A DNA stretch of 64,000 bases, from the NCBI GenBank assembly GCA_900468625.1, contig UBUL01000019.1, positions 248,001 through 312,000 on the forward strand. Reading direction: 5' to 3'. Positions 1-8,365 of this stretch are shown piece by piece. The notes beneath the pieces were generated by a model. The model was given only the letters and a program-made list of their open reading frames with translations, did not search any database and was not told the DNA's origin. Both the position numbers and the translations under genes were made by a program. The stretch comes from Hyphomicrobiales bacterium (GTDB taxonomy: Bacteria > Pseudomonadota > Alphaproteobacteria > Rhizobiales > Rhizobiaceae). Each line of letters starts with the position of its first letter. The stretch's first letter is position 1.

Positions 1-576
1 AATATTTGGATGGCGCAACACGGCAGGGAACTTGCGGAGCAACTCAAGTCTGTCGGCAAGTCGGTTGCTGCCGGGTCGAAGGGCCTGGCTGCACTCGCTG
101 TTGTGGTTGGGGCGGCCGTGCTGCGCGAAGGAGCGGAGGTGGTTCTCTTCCTTTATGGCATTTTCGTCACCGGCAACGAGGCACCTGTCTCGCTGGCGAT
201 CGGAAGTGTGTTGGGGCTCTGCCTTGGCGCCGTCTTGAGTTATTTAACCTTCCGCGGATTGGTGCGCATTCCGCCGAAGCACATTTTCCGCGTGACAGGT
301 ATCATGGTCACCCTCCTGGCGGCGGGCATGGCTGCACAGGCCATAGGTTTTTTGGAATCCGCCAATCTCGTCACTTGGCTGGACGCAACGGTGTGGGACA
401 CGTCAGGCCTTCTGTCCGAGGCCAGCATCGCTGGTCGGATCTCGCACACGCTGATTGGCTATATAGAACAGCCGACCTTGCTGCAGGTCGTCGCATATTT
501 GACGACCGTGATCGTCATTGCCGGCTTGTCGCGGATGGCACGGGTCGCCAACGTCACCGTGCAATCAGCTAGATGA
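1..576 (+). CDS. FTR1-family iron permease, 3' part
   Basis: This is the C-terminal 191 residues of a membrane iron permease; the reading frame is open to the window edge, so the gene starts outside. The FTR1 hallmark REGAE lies in a hydrophobic segment (REGAEVVLFLYG), followed by three or more further hydrophobic helices. FTR1 proteins move ferric iron through the inner membrane together with a periplasmic oxidase or binding partner. In alphaproteobacteria the protein usually sits in an Ftr/Efe operon (FtrC in Brucella), and a ferredoxin-type partner often follows, but none is recognisable downstream here. The apparent ATG at 10 is internal, because in-frame residues (N-I-W) precede it. The family call is firm; the exact operon type is not visible. 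Confidence 0.85.
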   Translation, partial: NIWMAQHGRELAEQLKSVGKSVAAGSKGLAALAVVVGAAVLREGAEVVLFLYGIFVTGNEAPVSLAIGSVLGLCLGAVLSYLTFRGLVRIPPKHIFRVTGIMVTLLAAGMAAQAIGFLESANLVTWLDATVWDTSGLLSEASIAGRISHTLIGYIEQPTLLQVVAYLTTVIVIAGLSRMARVANVTVQSAR

Positions 577-967
577 AGATTGCGAAAGGACGAAATGACT
601 CGCGTCGTCGGTGGCGTTTGGCTCGCTGGTGTTGAGGGTCACGACCGGGCGGTTTGCGTAGAGTGCGATTGCCAACTCTGCCTCGCACCTATGACAGCCT
701 GTCAGCGAAACCGCCACTGTTCGATCATCCGCGATCACGAAGGGTCTGATCCCGTCACAATGAGCGAGTGCCGAGCGGAATGCGGGTCAGTCAACACGCA
801 AGGGTCGAAGGAGATGTTCACCAGTCTCTCCTATCTCGCGCCCCAGCGCAGGAGTCCAGGCAGTTGGGCTACTTGCCTGCCCAAGCAAAAGCTTGCGCAA
901 CGACTGCCGTAGCTCTATCAGACACCGACGAGGGATCGGGCGCCCGTCTCGACGGCGATATTGTTGA
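577..967. other. non-coding or decayed stretch
   Basis: I see no supported gene between the iron permease and the DUF930 gene. Short open frames exist (for example 580-912 on the plus strand), but they have no recognisable domain, their composition is not protein-like and they lack a convincing ribosome-binding site. A decayed partner of the iron permease cannot be excluded. Confidence 0.4.
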
Positions 968-1678
968 ATGGCTCTCAGCGATCTGCATCAGCGATGGAAT
1001 CTCGGCCGGAGCTTTTCTGCGTCTGTTGCCTTGCACCTCTTCGTGATCTCGATGATTCTCGCTTTTGTACCTAGCAGAAAATCGCTGGAGCCAACGGAAG
1101 ACAATGTTGTCTCAGTCGAGATCGTCGCTCCAACACAACTTGAAATGGTGCATCCCGGAGAAGCCGAAAAGCAAAAGGTACTTCCGACCGCGCCGAAGGA
1201 AGGTCCGGTAGCGAATACGGACAGCGACGTTGAGTACAAACCCGCTCCTGGCGACCAAACGATCGAAACGTCGAAAAGTGAGATGATCCGCGCGACGAAA
1301 CTTTATGCGGCGACCAAGTTGGCGGCACCTCGCGGCACAAAGGCGCGAGCCGCGTTGCGGAAGCTCGGAACGCAGGAGAAAATGATCCAGCTTTGCAACA
1401 TGGAGGCCATGGAGCAAATTGCCCGATGGGATCAGCAGTATCGGCCAGAATACGTTATTGCTTATGCAATGTCGGACCCTTTGCTATCGGCCGATTCCGT
1501 TGAGGCGCATGGCGCGGCCTTTAGAAGCCGAAAACACTGGTACAACTTAGAATTCGAATGCGCTGTAACTCCGGATGTTGCGAGCGTCACGACGTTTGCG
1601 TTCCTGGTGGAAAAAGAAATTCCAAAAGTGGAATGGTCTGACCATAACTTGACACCAGACGATGGGCCGGACGACTAA
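968..1678 (+). CDS. DUF930 domain protein with N-terminal membrane anchor
   Basis: The 236-residue protein has a short N-terminal basic stretch, one hydrophobic segment (about residues 17-34), a Pro/Glu-rich linker resembling TonB periplasmic spacers (about 35-100) and a C-terminal domain of about 100 residues with the pattern QLCNMEAMEQI, which I recognise as DUF930, a family common in Rhizobiales. The architecture suggests an inner-membrane anchor with the DUF930 domain in the periplasm. The function of DUF930 is unknown. The gene stands alone between the iron permease and the metal cluster, and its ATG has only a weak upstream ribosome-binding site. Confidence 0.75.
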   Translation: MALSDLHQRWNLGRSFSASVALHLFVISMILAFVPSRKSLEPTEDNVVSVEIVAPTQLEMVHPGEAEKQKVLPTAPKEGPVANTDSDVEYKPAPGDQTIETSKSEMIRATKLYAATKLAAPRGTKARAALRKLGTQEKMIQLCNMEAMEQIARWDQQYRPEYVIAYAMSDPLLSADSVEAHGAAFRSRKHWYNLEFECAVTPDVASVTTFAFLVEKEIPKVEWSDHNLTPDDGPDD

Positions 1679-1776
1679 AAACCTCTGTCAGGATCAGGTC
1701 GAGCCCCCGATAACGCAAGCCGGAAATCCATTTCTACCGCATCCGTGCCCATATCGATCATCATATGTCCATCCAC

Positions 1777-1800
1777 CATCCTTGACCTGAATCAAGGATG
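1777..1800. promoter_or_regulatory. perfect 9-bp dyad upstream of the metal cluster
   Basis: The arms CATCCTTGA and TCAAGGATG are perfect inverted repeats separated by 6 bases. The left arm contains a TTGACC that could act as a -35 element. The site is about 70 bp upstream of the DUF5676 start, the first gene of the copper-like cluster, so it may be an operator. MerR-type copper regulators bind dyads near an extended promoter, but the fit to a CueR/HmrR box is loose and no regulator gene is visible nearby. Confidence 0.4.
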
Positions 1801-1871
1801 CCGATGACGAATTGCCGGATGATCGAGCAATCGTCATGGCCGCAACGACGGCCGATGCGGAGGATGGTTCA

Positions 1872-2177
1872 ATGGTGAACATAATTTTGCATTCACGCTC
1901 CGAGAGTTCCACGGTTACCCCCGCGCATATCTCCATCGCGGCACTTGGCGCCACGCTTGCCATTTTCACAACGATCTCGTTCCTGCTATGCATGCTGCTG
2001 GGCTTCGTCGCTCCGGAATGGGGTCTGCACAGGCCATGGCTGCAGTTTTACCTGGGTCTGACCGGTTTCGATCTTCGAAGCCTGGCACTGGGCATCCTTC
2101 AAAGCGTCATCTTCGGCGGCTATGCGGGAGCATTGATCGCAGCGATCTTCAACTTTATCAGCCGACGCTTCGGTTGA
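1872..2177 (+). CDS. DUF5676-family small membrane protein
   Basis: A 101-residue protein with two hydrophobic segments (about residues 20-45 and 70-95). The spacing and the pattern of a first helix ending in a Cys-containing stretch, a short W-rich loop and a second helix with GGYAG fit DUF5676 proteins, which often accompany copper or other heavy-metal resistance genes. The frame is open further upstream, but I place the start at 1872 because a GGAGG lies about 8 bases before it, while the upstream ATGs have no ribosome-binding site and would add a non-hydrophobic tail. It is the first gene of the metal cluster. The molecular role is unknown. Confidence 0.65.
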   Translation: MVNIILHSRSESSTVTPAHISIAALGATLAIFTTISFLLCMLLGFVAPEWGLHRPWLQFYLGLTGFDLRSLALGILQSVIFGGYAGALIAAIFNFISRRFG

Positions 2178-2199
2178 GCGCGAAAAGGAACCCGCACAC

Positions 2200-2577
2200 A
2201 TGGCCGCCGACCGCCGCCGGTTCGCATGGATGAACGCAGTGCTGACCATGTTGGTCGCGCTTGCGCTTCTCGTCGCGCCAGCGGCAAGTGTGCAGGCGAT
2301 GGCATGCCATGACCGTCTGGATCACACACAACAATCCAGCCTCGCGTATTCTCCCATTTTGGAGAGCACGCAAGCTTCGTTCCATGGCGGCTTCCATAGA
2401 CCCGACCATAAGGGCTGCTGTGCCGTTCAGTGCGGCTTCTGCATCGTCATGGCGGCCATCGATAGGGAGGATGGTCCCGCCGTCACAGGGTCCTTCCTCC
2501 ATTTTGCAGGGGCTGATCAGACCGGCAGCGGTCTGGCGCTTGCACCGCCGCTCGGTCCTCCGCGTTTTCCGGTCTGA
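2200..2577 (+). CDS. secreted Cys/His-rich protein of the metal cluster
   Basis: This 125-residue protein has an N-terminal signal-like segment (about residues 8-32, ending near VQAMA). The mature part is rich in His and Cys, with the motif HKGCCAVQCGFC near residue 70, which looks suited to binding soft metal ions such as copper. It lies 22 bases after the DUF5676 gene and 109 bases before the multicopper oxidase, on the same strand, so all three are probably co-transcribed. I do not recognise a named family; metal binding is an inference from residues and context. Confidence 0.6.
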   Translation: MAADRRRFAWMNAVLTMLVALALLVAPAASVQAMACHDRLDHTQQSSLAYSPILESTQASFHGGFHRPDHKGCCAVQCGFCIVMAAIDREDGPAVTGSFLHFAGADQTGSGLALAPPLGPPRFPV

Positions 2578-2608
2578 GAATGCCGAAGGCCGCTTCGCCG
2601 CGGCATTC
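2578..2608 (+). terminator. hairpin after the Cys/His-rich gene
   Basis: Perfect 8-base arms GAATGCCG and CGGCATTC surround a GC-rich loop directly after the stop codon. There is no T-run, so it is more likely an attenuating or RNA-stabilising hairpin inside the operon than a strong terminator. Confidence 0.35.
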
Positions 2609-2686
2609 GGTTGATTCCATGGGGCTCCTTACGGGCGCCCGAGACCAATGGTCGGCATCGCTGACCTGGAAGCAAGGATCAATACA

Positions 2687-4168
2687 ATGAACCGTCGTGA
2701 TTTTCTTAACGGCGTGATGGTCGGCGCAGCGGCGCTCGGTGCATCGGCCGCCCTACGCCCTATCCGTACTTTCGCACAGGCCACCAAATCTTCATTCACA
2801 CGAAGCGCGCCGCGCAGTCTCTCCGTCGGCTATCGGACCATCGACGTCAAGGGCAAGTCGGCCCGCGTTTTCGGTCTCATTCAGCCCGACGGCAGGCCGG
2901 GGCTGGCACTGGACGCCGGAGCCGAATTCGATGTCGCTCTGTCGAGCGCCATCGATGAACCGACCTTGATTCACTGGCACGGACTGGCGCCGCCCTGGGC
3001 GGCCGATGGCGTGCCCGACAATCCAGCCGCACTCCTGAAACCGTCGGAAACCCGCCGCTATATATTTCCGGTCGGCGCGGGCGGCACACACTGGATGCAT
3101 GCTCATACGCTGCAGGAGCAGAACCTGCTTGCCGCCCCGCTAATCGTGCGAACGGTGGATGACCTGAAGCGCGACGAGCAGGAGGTGGTCGTCCTGCTGC
3201 ACGACTTTTCTTTCCTGTCGGCGGAGGAACTGCTGGAGAAGCTGAAGGGCAGCGCCGCGCACGGCGCAACGCCGATGGGTCACGGTTCGATGCAGGGGAC
3301 GACTGGCATGCAGCAAATGATGTCCGGCAACCGCATGTCTAACATGGCGATGCCTGGAATGGCCGCCATGGACCTCAACGATATCGACTACGATGCCTAT
3401 CTTGCTAACGACCGCACGCTCGACGACCCGGAAGTCGTGAGGGTCGAGAAGGGTGGCCACGTCCGCCTGCGCGTCATCAACGGCGCCACGGCGACCGCCT
3501 TTACGATCGACACCGGTCACCTTGCCGGGGAATTAATCGCTGTTGACGGGCAGGGTGTGCAGCCGGTTGCCGGCACGTCCTTTGCGGTCTCGATGGGCCA
3601 GCGCCTCGACATCCTTCTTAGCCTTCCAAAGGACGGCGGTGCGTTTCCCATCCTTGCCCTGCGCGAGGGAGCCGTGGAGCGTACCGGCGTCGTCCTTGCC
3701 AGCGCGGGCGCGACCATCCGCAAGGTTGCAGTTGAGGGCGATGCGAAAGGGCCGGTCCTCGGGCTCGATCTGGAACGGCGGCTGCGTCCCGCGATCCCAC
3801 TGGCAGCGCGCCCGGCGGACCGCCACTTCGAACTTTCGCTGACCGGCGACATGGCCGACTATAGCTGGGCGATCGGCGGCGCGGACGGTCTCGTCGTCAA
3901 GCGCGGTGAAAGGGTCGAGGTCGCCATTACCAACATGTCGATGATGGCGCATCCGATGCACCTGCACGGGCACCATTTCCAGGTGATCGGTATTAATGGA
4001 GCTCCGGTCGCCGGCGCCGTCAGGGATACGGTGCTGCTGCCGCCAATGGCGAGCGTCGTCCTTGCTTTCGACGCCGACAATCCCGGTCGCTGGCCGCTCC
4101 ACTGCCATCATCTCTATCACATGGTGACGGGTATGATGGCCTACGTCACGTACGACGGCATTGGCTGA
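2687..4168 (+). CDS. Tat-exported multicopper oxidase
   Basis: A 493-residue multicopper oxidase, probably a periplasmic cuprous or metal-ion oxidase for copper tolerance. The four copper-binding motifs are all present: HWHG (about residues 96-99), WMHAH (136-140), HPMHLHGHHF (about 424-433) and HCHHLYHMVTGM near the C-terminus, so type 1, 2 and 3 copper sites should be intact. A Met-rich loop (about residues 200-240) resembles the copper-binding inserts of CueO/CopA enzymes. The start at 2687 gives a twin-arginine signal (MNRRDFLNG) and follows an AAGGA element; the frame extends 13 codons further upstream without a signal peptide. The neighbours support a copper cluster. Confidence 0.88.
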   Translation: MNRRDFLNGVMVGAAALGASAALRPIRTFAQATKSSFTRSAPRSLSVGYRTIDVKGKSARVFGLIQPDGRPGLALDAGAEFDVALSSAIDEPTLIHWHGLAPPWAADGVPDNPAALLKPSETRRYIFPVGAGGTHWMHAHTLQEQNLLAAPLIVRTVDDLKRDEQEVVVLLHDFSFLSAEELLEKLKGSAAHGATPMGHGSMQGTTGMQQMMSGNRMSNMAMPGMAAMDLNDIDYDAYLANDRTLDDPEVVRVEKGGHVRLRVINGATATAFTIDTGHLAGELIAVDGQGVQPVAGTSFAVSMGQRLDILLSLPKDGGAFPILALREGAVERTGVVLASAGATIRKVAVEGDAKGPVLGLDLERRLRPAIPLAARPADRHFELSLTGDMADYSWAIGGADGLVVKRGERVEVAITNMSMMAHPMHLHGHHFQVIGINGAPVAGAVRDTVLLPPMASVVLAFDADNPGRWPLHCHHLYHMVTGMMAYVTYDGIG

Positions 4169-4223
4169 CGCGGTTCAGGTAACCGCGAAGCTGTCTCCGA
4201 ACTCATTCGAACGAGACATCCTC

Positions 4224-4358
4224 ATGAACGACAATCACCCTCCGTCGGCCCGGAGCGTTTACAGCCGAACTGTCTTCATCGCCTTCACCGCAATCGCGCT
4301 ATCCTCGGTCCGCGTCATCGGCAATTCGCTATGGCTCGGCCGATCGGCGATCGACTAG
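4224..4358 (+). CDS. small hypothetical membrane peptide, possibly a relic
   Basis: An open frame of 44 codons with one hydrophobic segment (VFIAFTAIAL). Its position between a multicopper oxidase and an EF-hand protein, and the sequence up to this helix, recall small DUF2933-like proteins of copper clusters, but the downstream half of such a protein is not present. It may be a truncated or frameshifted remnant. I am not sure that it is translated. Confidence 0.25.
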   Translation: MNDNHPPSARSVYSRTVFIAFTAIALSSVRVIGNSLWLGRSAID

Positions 4359-4456
4359 GTGGCCGGCGACGCGTTCGCCGGACACGACTTCGCAGCCACC
4401 CGGTTTCCGTTTCAAAGAGCCGGTGCAGCTTGAGATCAAGCCAAAGGAGAAATGAC

Positions 4457-4888
4457 ATGAGAGTTACAAGAATTCAAAATGCGGTCCTGTTGGCCGCAAC
4501 GATCGCGATTGGCAGTGCTGGAGCAACCCTGGCACAGACGAACGGGGCGGATGCCCATCATTCCGCAAACTCATCGCAGGCGGCCCAGCCGTCGGGAATG
4601 GGAGGCATGATGGGACAGGGGCAGAGCATGATGCCGAATGCGTCAGGTATGATGCCCAATGGAATGCAGTGCATGATGATGCAGCCCGGCACGATGGGCA
4701 GCATGCCGATGATGGGCATGAATGCAAACTTGATGAAGATCATGTACGCCATCGCCGACACCGACGGCGACGGCTCGCTGTCCTTCGATGAGGTGACAGC
4801 GATCCACAAGCGGATATTCGACGCCATGGACGCGAATAAAGATGGCAAGGTCACGCTAGAGGAGATGCAGGCGTTCTGGCGGCAATAG
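4457..4888 (+). CDS. secreted Met-rich EF-hand protein
   Basis: A 143-residue protein with a signal peptide (about residues 1-26, cleavage near TLAQT), a His-containing, strongly Met-rich segment (about 48-90, repeated MM and GM pairs) and two C-terminal EF-hand loops, DTDGDGSLSFDE and DANKDGKVTLEE, both with complete calcium-ligand positions. Met-rich regions bind Cu(I), so a periplasmic copper or calcium-sensing or buffering role next to the multicopper oxidase is plausible. The start at 4457 has AAAGGAG 6-7 bases upstream; an earlier in-frame start at 4331 would place the signal peptide internally. Confidence 0.75.
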   Translation: MRVTRIQNAVLLAATIAIGSAGATLAQTNGADAHHSANSSQAAQPSGMGGMMGQGQSMMPNASGMMPNGMQCMMMQPGTMGSMPMMGMNANLMKIMYAIADTDGDGSLSFDEVTAIHKRIFDAMDANKDGKVTLEEMQAFWRQ

Positions 4889-4899
4889 GCTCGGAACCC

Positions 4900-5782
4900 A
4901 TGACCGAGGTGGTCGAGGATCCCCTCCCACAGTCGCTGCGACTACGGTCGTTGGCAGCGTTGTTGCTGGCGATGTTCGCGACCGCCCTCGGCCACGGATT
5001 CCTGCTGCCGATCCTTCGATCCAAGATCGCCAGGGTAGCCGGAACTCCGGATCCGGATGCCTTGGCACGGCATACCGGCATCCTTAACGCTAACCTATAC
5101 GTTCGCGTTATTTTTGTTCGCGCGGCTGCGGGGACGCCTCTCCAACCGGTATGGGAGGCGGGCTTTAATCGTCATCGCACTGGTTGGCTTCGCTTCCACC
5201 CTGGCGATGTTTGCCATGGCCGGCAGCCCGTCTTCCCCAATTTCGGACGATTCCTCAATGGTGCCTTCGCCTCCTCGATTAGTCCGGTAGCCTACGTCTT
5301 GATTGGAGATCATGCCCCGACAAAAGAATGGCGCGCCCATCGGTTCGCCCTTCTCAACATCGCCGAAGCAAGCGGCGTTCTCGCCGGGCCGATGCTGGGC
5401 GGATTCGTCCTCTCCGGCATCAGCGCCGTCTTGCCGGTCCTGGGTACGCTGGCAGTCTCTCGGTCTCCATTTTTGTTATCTCGGCTTTCGCGTTTGTCGT
5501 GGCCGCTCTCGTTCTGGCATTCGTGCCCGGCGGGATTACGCGTGGCATAGTTGGATGGGAGGATGCGAGAGCGCCGGAAGGACGAGCCGCTTTGCCTCGA
5601 TTGCGGCGATTTCTTTTGTGATGGCGCTTGCCGTCGGCGCATTCGGGATTGGTCTGTCGCTACCTGGCGTCCAGCATCTCGAAATGAACAGATACGGGCT
5701 AACCTGGACGGGACCAACGCGATCCGCCGTCGCCATCGCCGAAACATCCGAGAGCGTCGCTGAGGAAGGGGGCAGACCGTGA
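4900..5782 (+). pseudogene. MFS transporter pseudogene with several frameshifts
   Basis: Typical major facilitator sequence is scattered over three reading frames. The first helix and loop run from 4900; the cytoplasmic signature GRLSNRYGRRA appears in frame 2 at about 5130-5160; helices 3-5 (SSISPVAYVLIGDHAP) return to frame 1 at about 5260-5440; another helix follows in frame 3 at about 5460-5530; the last segment is in frame 2 to 5782. At least four frame changes are needed, so no full-length protein can be made, and the length is shorter than a normal 12-helix transporter. It begins 12 bases after the EF-hand gene and was probably the last member of the metal cluster. Confidence 0.75.
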
Positions 5783-5924
5783 GGGATGTACCGCGACGGA
5801 GGTCCTCCCCAACTGCCTTGCATCGATGCCCGCATTTCCCGGATGCCAGATCGAGGTCGCGTGCCACCGGACCAATCCCCGCTTCCATCGCATAAGAGCG
5901 CACTGTGAACCATCATGAATACCC

Positions 5925-6986
5925 TTAAAGTCGCCGGCCCGTCGTGCCATCGAAAAGGTGGAGTTTGTCGATATCGGGCTTCACGGAAATAACATCACCG
6001 GCTCCCGATACCACGCGCTCGCGCAATGCCAATACCAGTTGATCCGACCCTATGCCTGCGACGATCAGCGTCTCCGCTCCGGTGGGTTCCACGACGACGA
6101 CCTCGGCACCGATGCCGTCTTTCTCAATCGAGATGTTCTCAGGTCGAATACCATAGATGATCTCAACCCCTCGCGTGACGTGCAGCCCTTCGGGCAATGG
6201 AAGATGGGCTCCGCCATCAGCGACGAATTCCAGCGGGCCGGTACTGCTGATCTTGCCGCGGATGAGATTCATCCCCGGGGAGCCGATGAAGCCGGCAACG
6301 AACAGGTTGGCGGGTCGGTCATACAGCTCCAGAGGCGAGCCGATCTGCTCGACATAGCCGTCGCGCATGACAACGATCCGGTCCGCCATCGTCATGGCTT
6401 CGATCTGATCATGGGTGACGTAGATCGTGGTCGTGCGTAAACGTTGGTGTAGCTGCTTGATTTCCGAGCGCATCTGCACGCGCAGTTTGGCATCCAGGTT
6501 GGACAGCGGTTCGTCAAAGAGAAATACCTGCGGTTGGCGCACGATCGCGCGGCCCATGGCAACGCGCTGGCGCTGGCCGCCGGACAGATTGCGCGGATAG
6601 CGGTCGAGCAGGTTTTCCAGCCCAAGGATCTGCGCCGCACCGCGCACGCGCTGCCGGATCTCTTCCTTCGGCGCCTTGGCCAGCCGAAGCGAAAAGCCCA
6701 TATTCGCCTCCACCGTCATATGCGGATAGAGCGCGTAGGATTGGAACACCATGGCGATGTCGCGGCTCTTCGGTTCGACGTCGTTGACCACGCGGCCGCC
6801 GATCGCGACATCACCGCCGCTGATCTCCTCCAGTCCGGCGATCATGCGCAGAAGTGTCGATTTTCCGCAGCCAGAAGGCCCGACGAGAATGACGAATTCG
6901 CCGTCCTCGATATCGATATTGACCCCATGTAGAACTTCGAAGTGACCGTAGCTCTTGCGGACATTCGTCACGCTGACCGATGCCAT
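5925..6986 (-). CDS. ugpC: sugar ABC transporter ATPase (UgpC/MalK type)
   Basis: A 353-residue ATPase of the carbohydrate importer class. It shows Walker A GPSGCGKST (about residues 37-45), the Q-loop VFQSYALYPHM, signature LSGGQRQRVAMGRA, Walker B VFLFDEPLSNLD, the switch His in YVTHDQ, and a C-terminal TOBE-like regulatory domain (about 240-350). Such ATPases energise CUT1 sugar importers and can be shared between systems. It is the last gene of the minus-strand operon that starts at 14.2 kb, 80 bases after the KbaZ-like gene, and is the only ATPase there, so it probably serves the two permeases encoded at 9.3-11.1 kb. The gene symbol indicates the subfamily, not a proven glycerol-phosphate role. 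Confidence 0.9.
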   Translation of the reverse strand: MASVSVTNVRKSYGHFEVLHGVNIDIEDGEFVILVGPSGCGKSTLLRMIAGLEEISGGDVAIGGRVVNDVEPKSRDIAMVFQSYALYPHMTVEANMGFSLRLAKAPKEEIRQRVRGAAQILGLENLLDRYPRNLSGGQRQRVAMGRAIVRQPQVFLFDEPLSNLDAKLRVQMRSEIKQLHQRLRTTTIYVTHDQIEAMTMADRIVVMRDGYVEQIGSPLELYDRPANLFVAGFIGSPGMNLIRGKISSTGPLEFVADGGAHLPLPEGLHVTRGVEIIYGIRPENISIEKDGIGAEVVVVEPTGAETLIVAGIGSDQLVLALRERVVSGAGDVISVKPDIDKLHLFDGTTGRRL

Positions 6987-7066
6987 TATGATCTCCAGTT
7001 GAAAAGCCGTTGTCTGATCGCTTCAGCCCTTATCGACCGCCGCACTAGGCAGCCTGCCGAGGCGGC

Positions 7067-8365
7067 CTATGCGATCATGGCTGCAGAATAAGGTTCCAGC
7101 GCCGCATCGATCGCCGCAATGCAGAGGTCGCGCGCACGAGGCAAAACCCTCCTGGCGACCACTGCCGGATAGACCCGGCCGAGATACTGGCTGACGAGCG
7201 TTTCCGGAATGTCGCCCTCGAAGCGCGCAAGCAGGGTCTCGACTGCCGCTGCTGCCTTCTCGTCCGGCCAATAATAACGGATGCGGTCGCTATAGCTGAA
7301 ATGGCGCTGCAAGCGCTGCTCTTCGACCGAGCCGTCATAATGGGAATTCCAGTGCCCCGGACTTTCGAGCATGACGGTTTCCATCGTCGCATAGAGCGCA
7401 TCGGGCAAAACCGTTCCGGCGAGAACCGACGCGATGGCATCGAGGCCATAGAGCGCCTCGCGCAAGGCAAAGGTCAGGCCTGGCCCGACCTTGAGGATCG
7501 CAAAACCGCTCTCCACGAGGGCGGCAAGCCCGTCCCCAGGTTGATAGTCTGTGGAATGCGCTTCGAAGAGCAAGCCGGGCATTTGGTCGAGAGCGCCAAC
7601 CAAACCATGCACGCGATCCGGTCTGTAGAGGATGACATTGGCATTGCCGAACTCGACGCCGGGCTGAACGACGATAGCGATTACCCGCTCCAGAGCATTT
7701 TCGACGCCGGCCTTCGCAAAAGCCGCGCGATGCACCGCCAGCGTGTTCTTCGCCGCCTCGGGTCGTGTGACCTCAAGCTGGTCGAGCGCATGCGTGGCGC
7801 CGCCGGGCGGCGGCACTTCGGTTCCGATAATATAGACGGGCAGGCGGCGGCCGGCGCGAAGAGCGGCCTCTTCCGCCACGCGGGCAAGCCGCGCGGCGCG
7901 CTCCGCTGTCAGCTCGTCGGCCAAGGCAACGGGCTCGCCTGCGCAGCCCATCGATGTATCGAGATGGATCTTTTCGAAACCCGCCTCGACATAGGCCGCA
8001 ATCATCGCCTCGGCCTTCATCATTGCTTTGTCTGCCGGCAGCTTCTTCCACGGGTTCGGCCCGAGATGATCGCCCCCGATGATGAGGCGATCGATGGGAA
8101 AGTCGACCGCGGCGGCGATGTCCTCGACGAAACGGCGGAAGTCACGGGGCGTCATCCCGGTGTAACCGCCGTCCTGATTGACCTGATTGCAGGTCGCCTC
8201 GATCAGCGTGACCGTGTCATCGCAGGCTGCACGCCTGAGCGCCGCCTCGATGACCAGCGGATGCGCCGAGCAGACCGACGTGATTCCGCGCGGCAATGTC
8301 TTGACGCGATTACCGAGAAGCTTCTTCAGCGCAACGCTACGATTGTGTTCGACTGAGGCATTCAT
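7067..8365 (-). CDS. kbaZ: GatZ/KbaZ family tagatose-phosphate protein
   Basis: A 432-residue TIM-barrel protein of the GatZ/KbaZ family, with conserved blocks such as LIEATCNQVNQDGGYTGM, DHLGPNPW, HLDTSMGC, HSTDYQP and HFSYSDRIRYYW. In enterics it is the non-catalytic partner of class II tagatose-bisphosphate aldolase (GatY/KbaY). No aldolase partner is present in this window. In Agrobacterium a GatZ-like protein has been reported as a D-tagatose 6-phosphate 4-epimerase, and I infer that role here, giving fructose 6-phosphate directly. The ATG at 8365 overlaps the agaS stop codon (ATGA), which fixes the start; the frame extends upstream inside agaS. Confidence 0.85.
   Translation of the reverse strand: MNASVEHNRSVALKKLLGNRVKTLPRGITSVCSAHPLVIEAALRRAACDDTVTLIEATCNQVNQDGGYTGMTPRDFRRFVEDIAAAVDFPIDRLIIGGDHLGPNPWKKLPADKAMMKAEAMIAAYVEAGFEKIHLDTSMGCAGEPVALADELTAERAARLARVAEEAALRAGRRLPVYIIGTEVPPPGGATHALDQLEVTRPEAAKNTLAVHRAAFAKAGVENALERVIAIVVQPGVEFGNANVILYRPDRVHGLVGALDQMPGLLFEAHSTDYQPGDGLAALVESGFAILKVGPGLTFALREALYGLDAIASVLAGTVLPDALYATMETVMLESPGHWNSHYDGSVEEQRLQRHFSYSDRIRYYWPDEKAAAAVETLLARFEGDIPETLVSQYLGRVYPAVVARRVLPRARDLCIAAIDAALEPYSAAMIA

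Noticed and set aside
580..912. 110-codon plus-strand frame after the iron permease
   Set aside because: No domain, no convincing ribosome-binding site and atypical composition; a ferredoxin partner of the permease is not visible in it.
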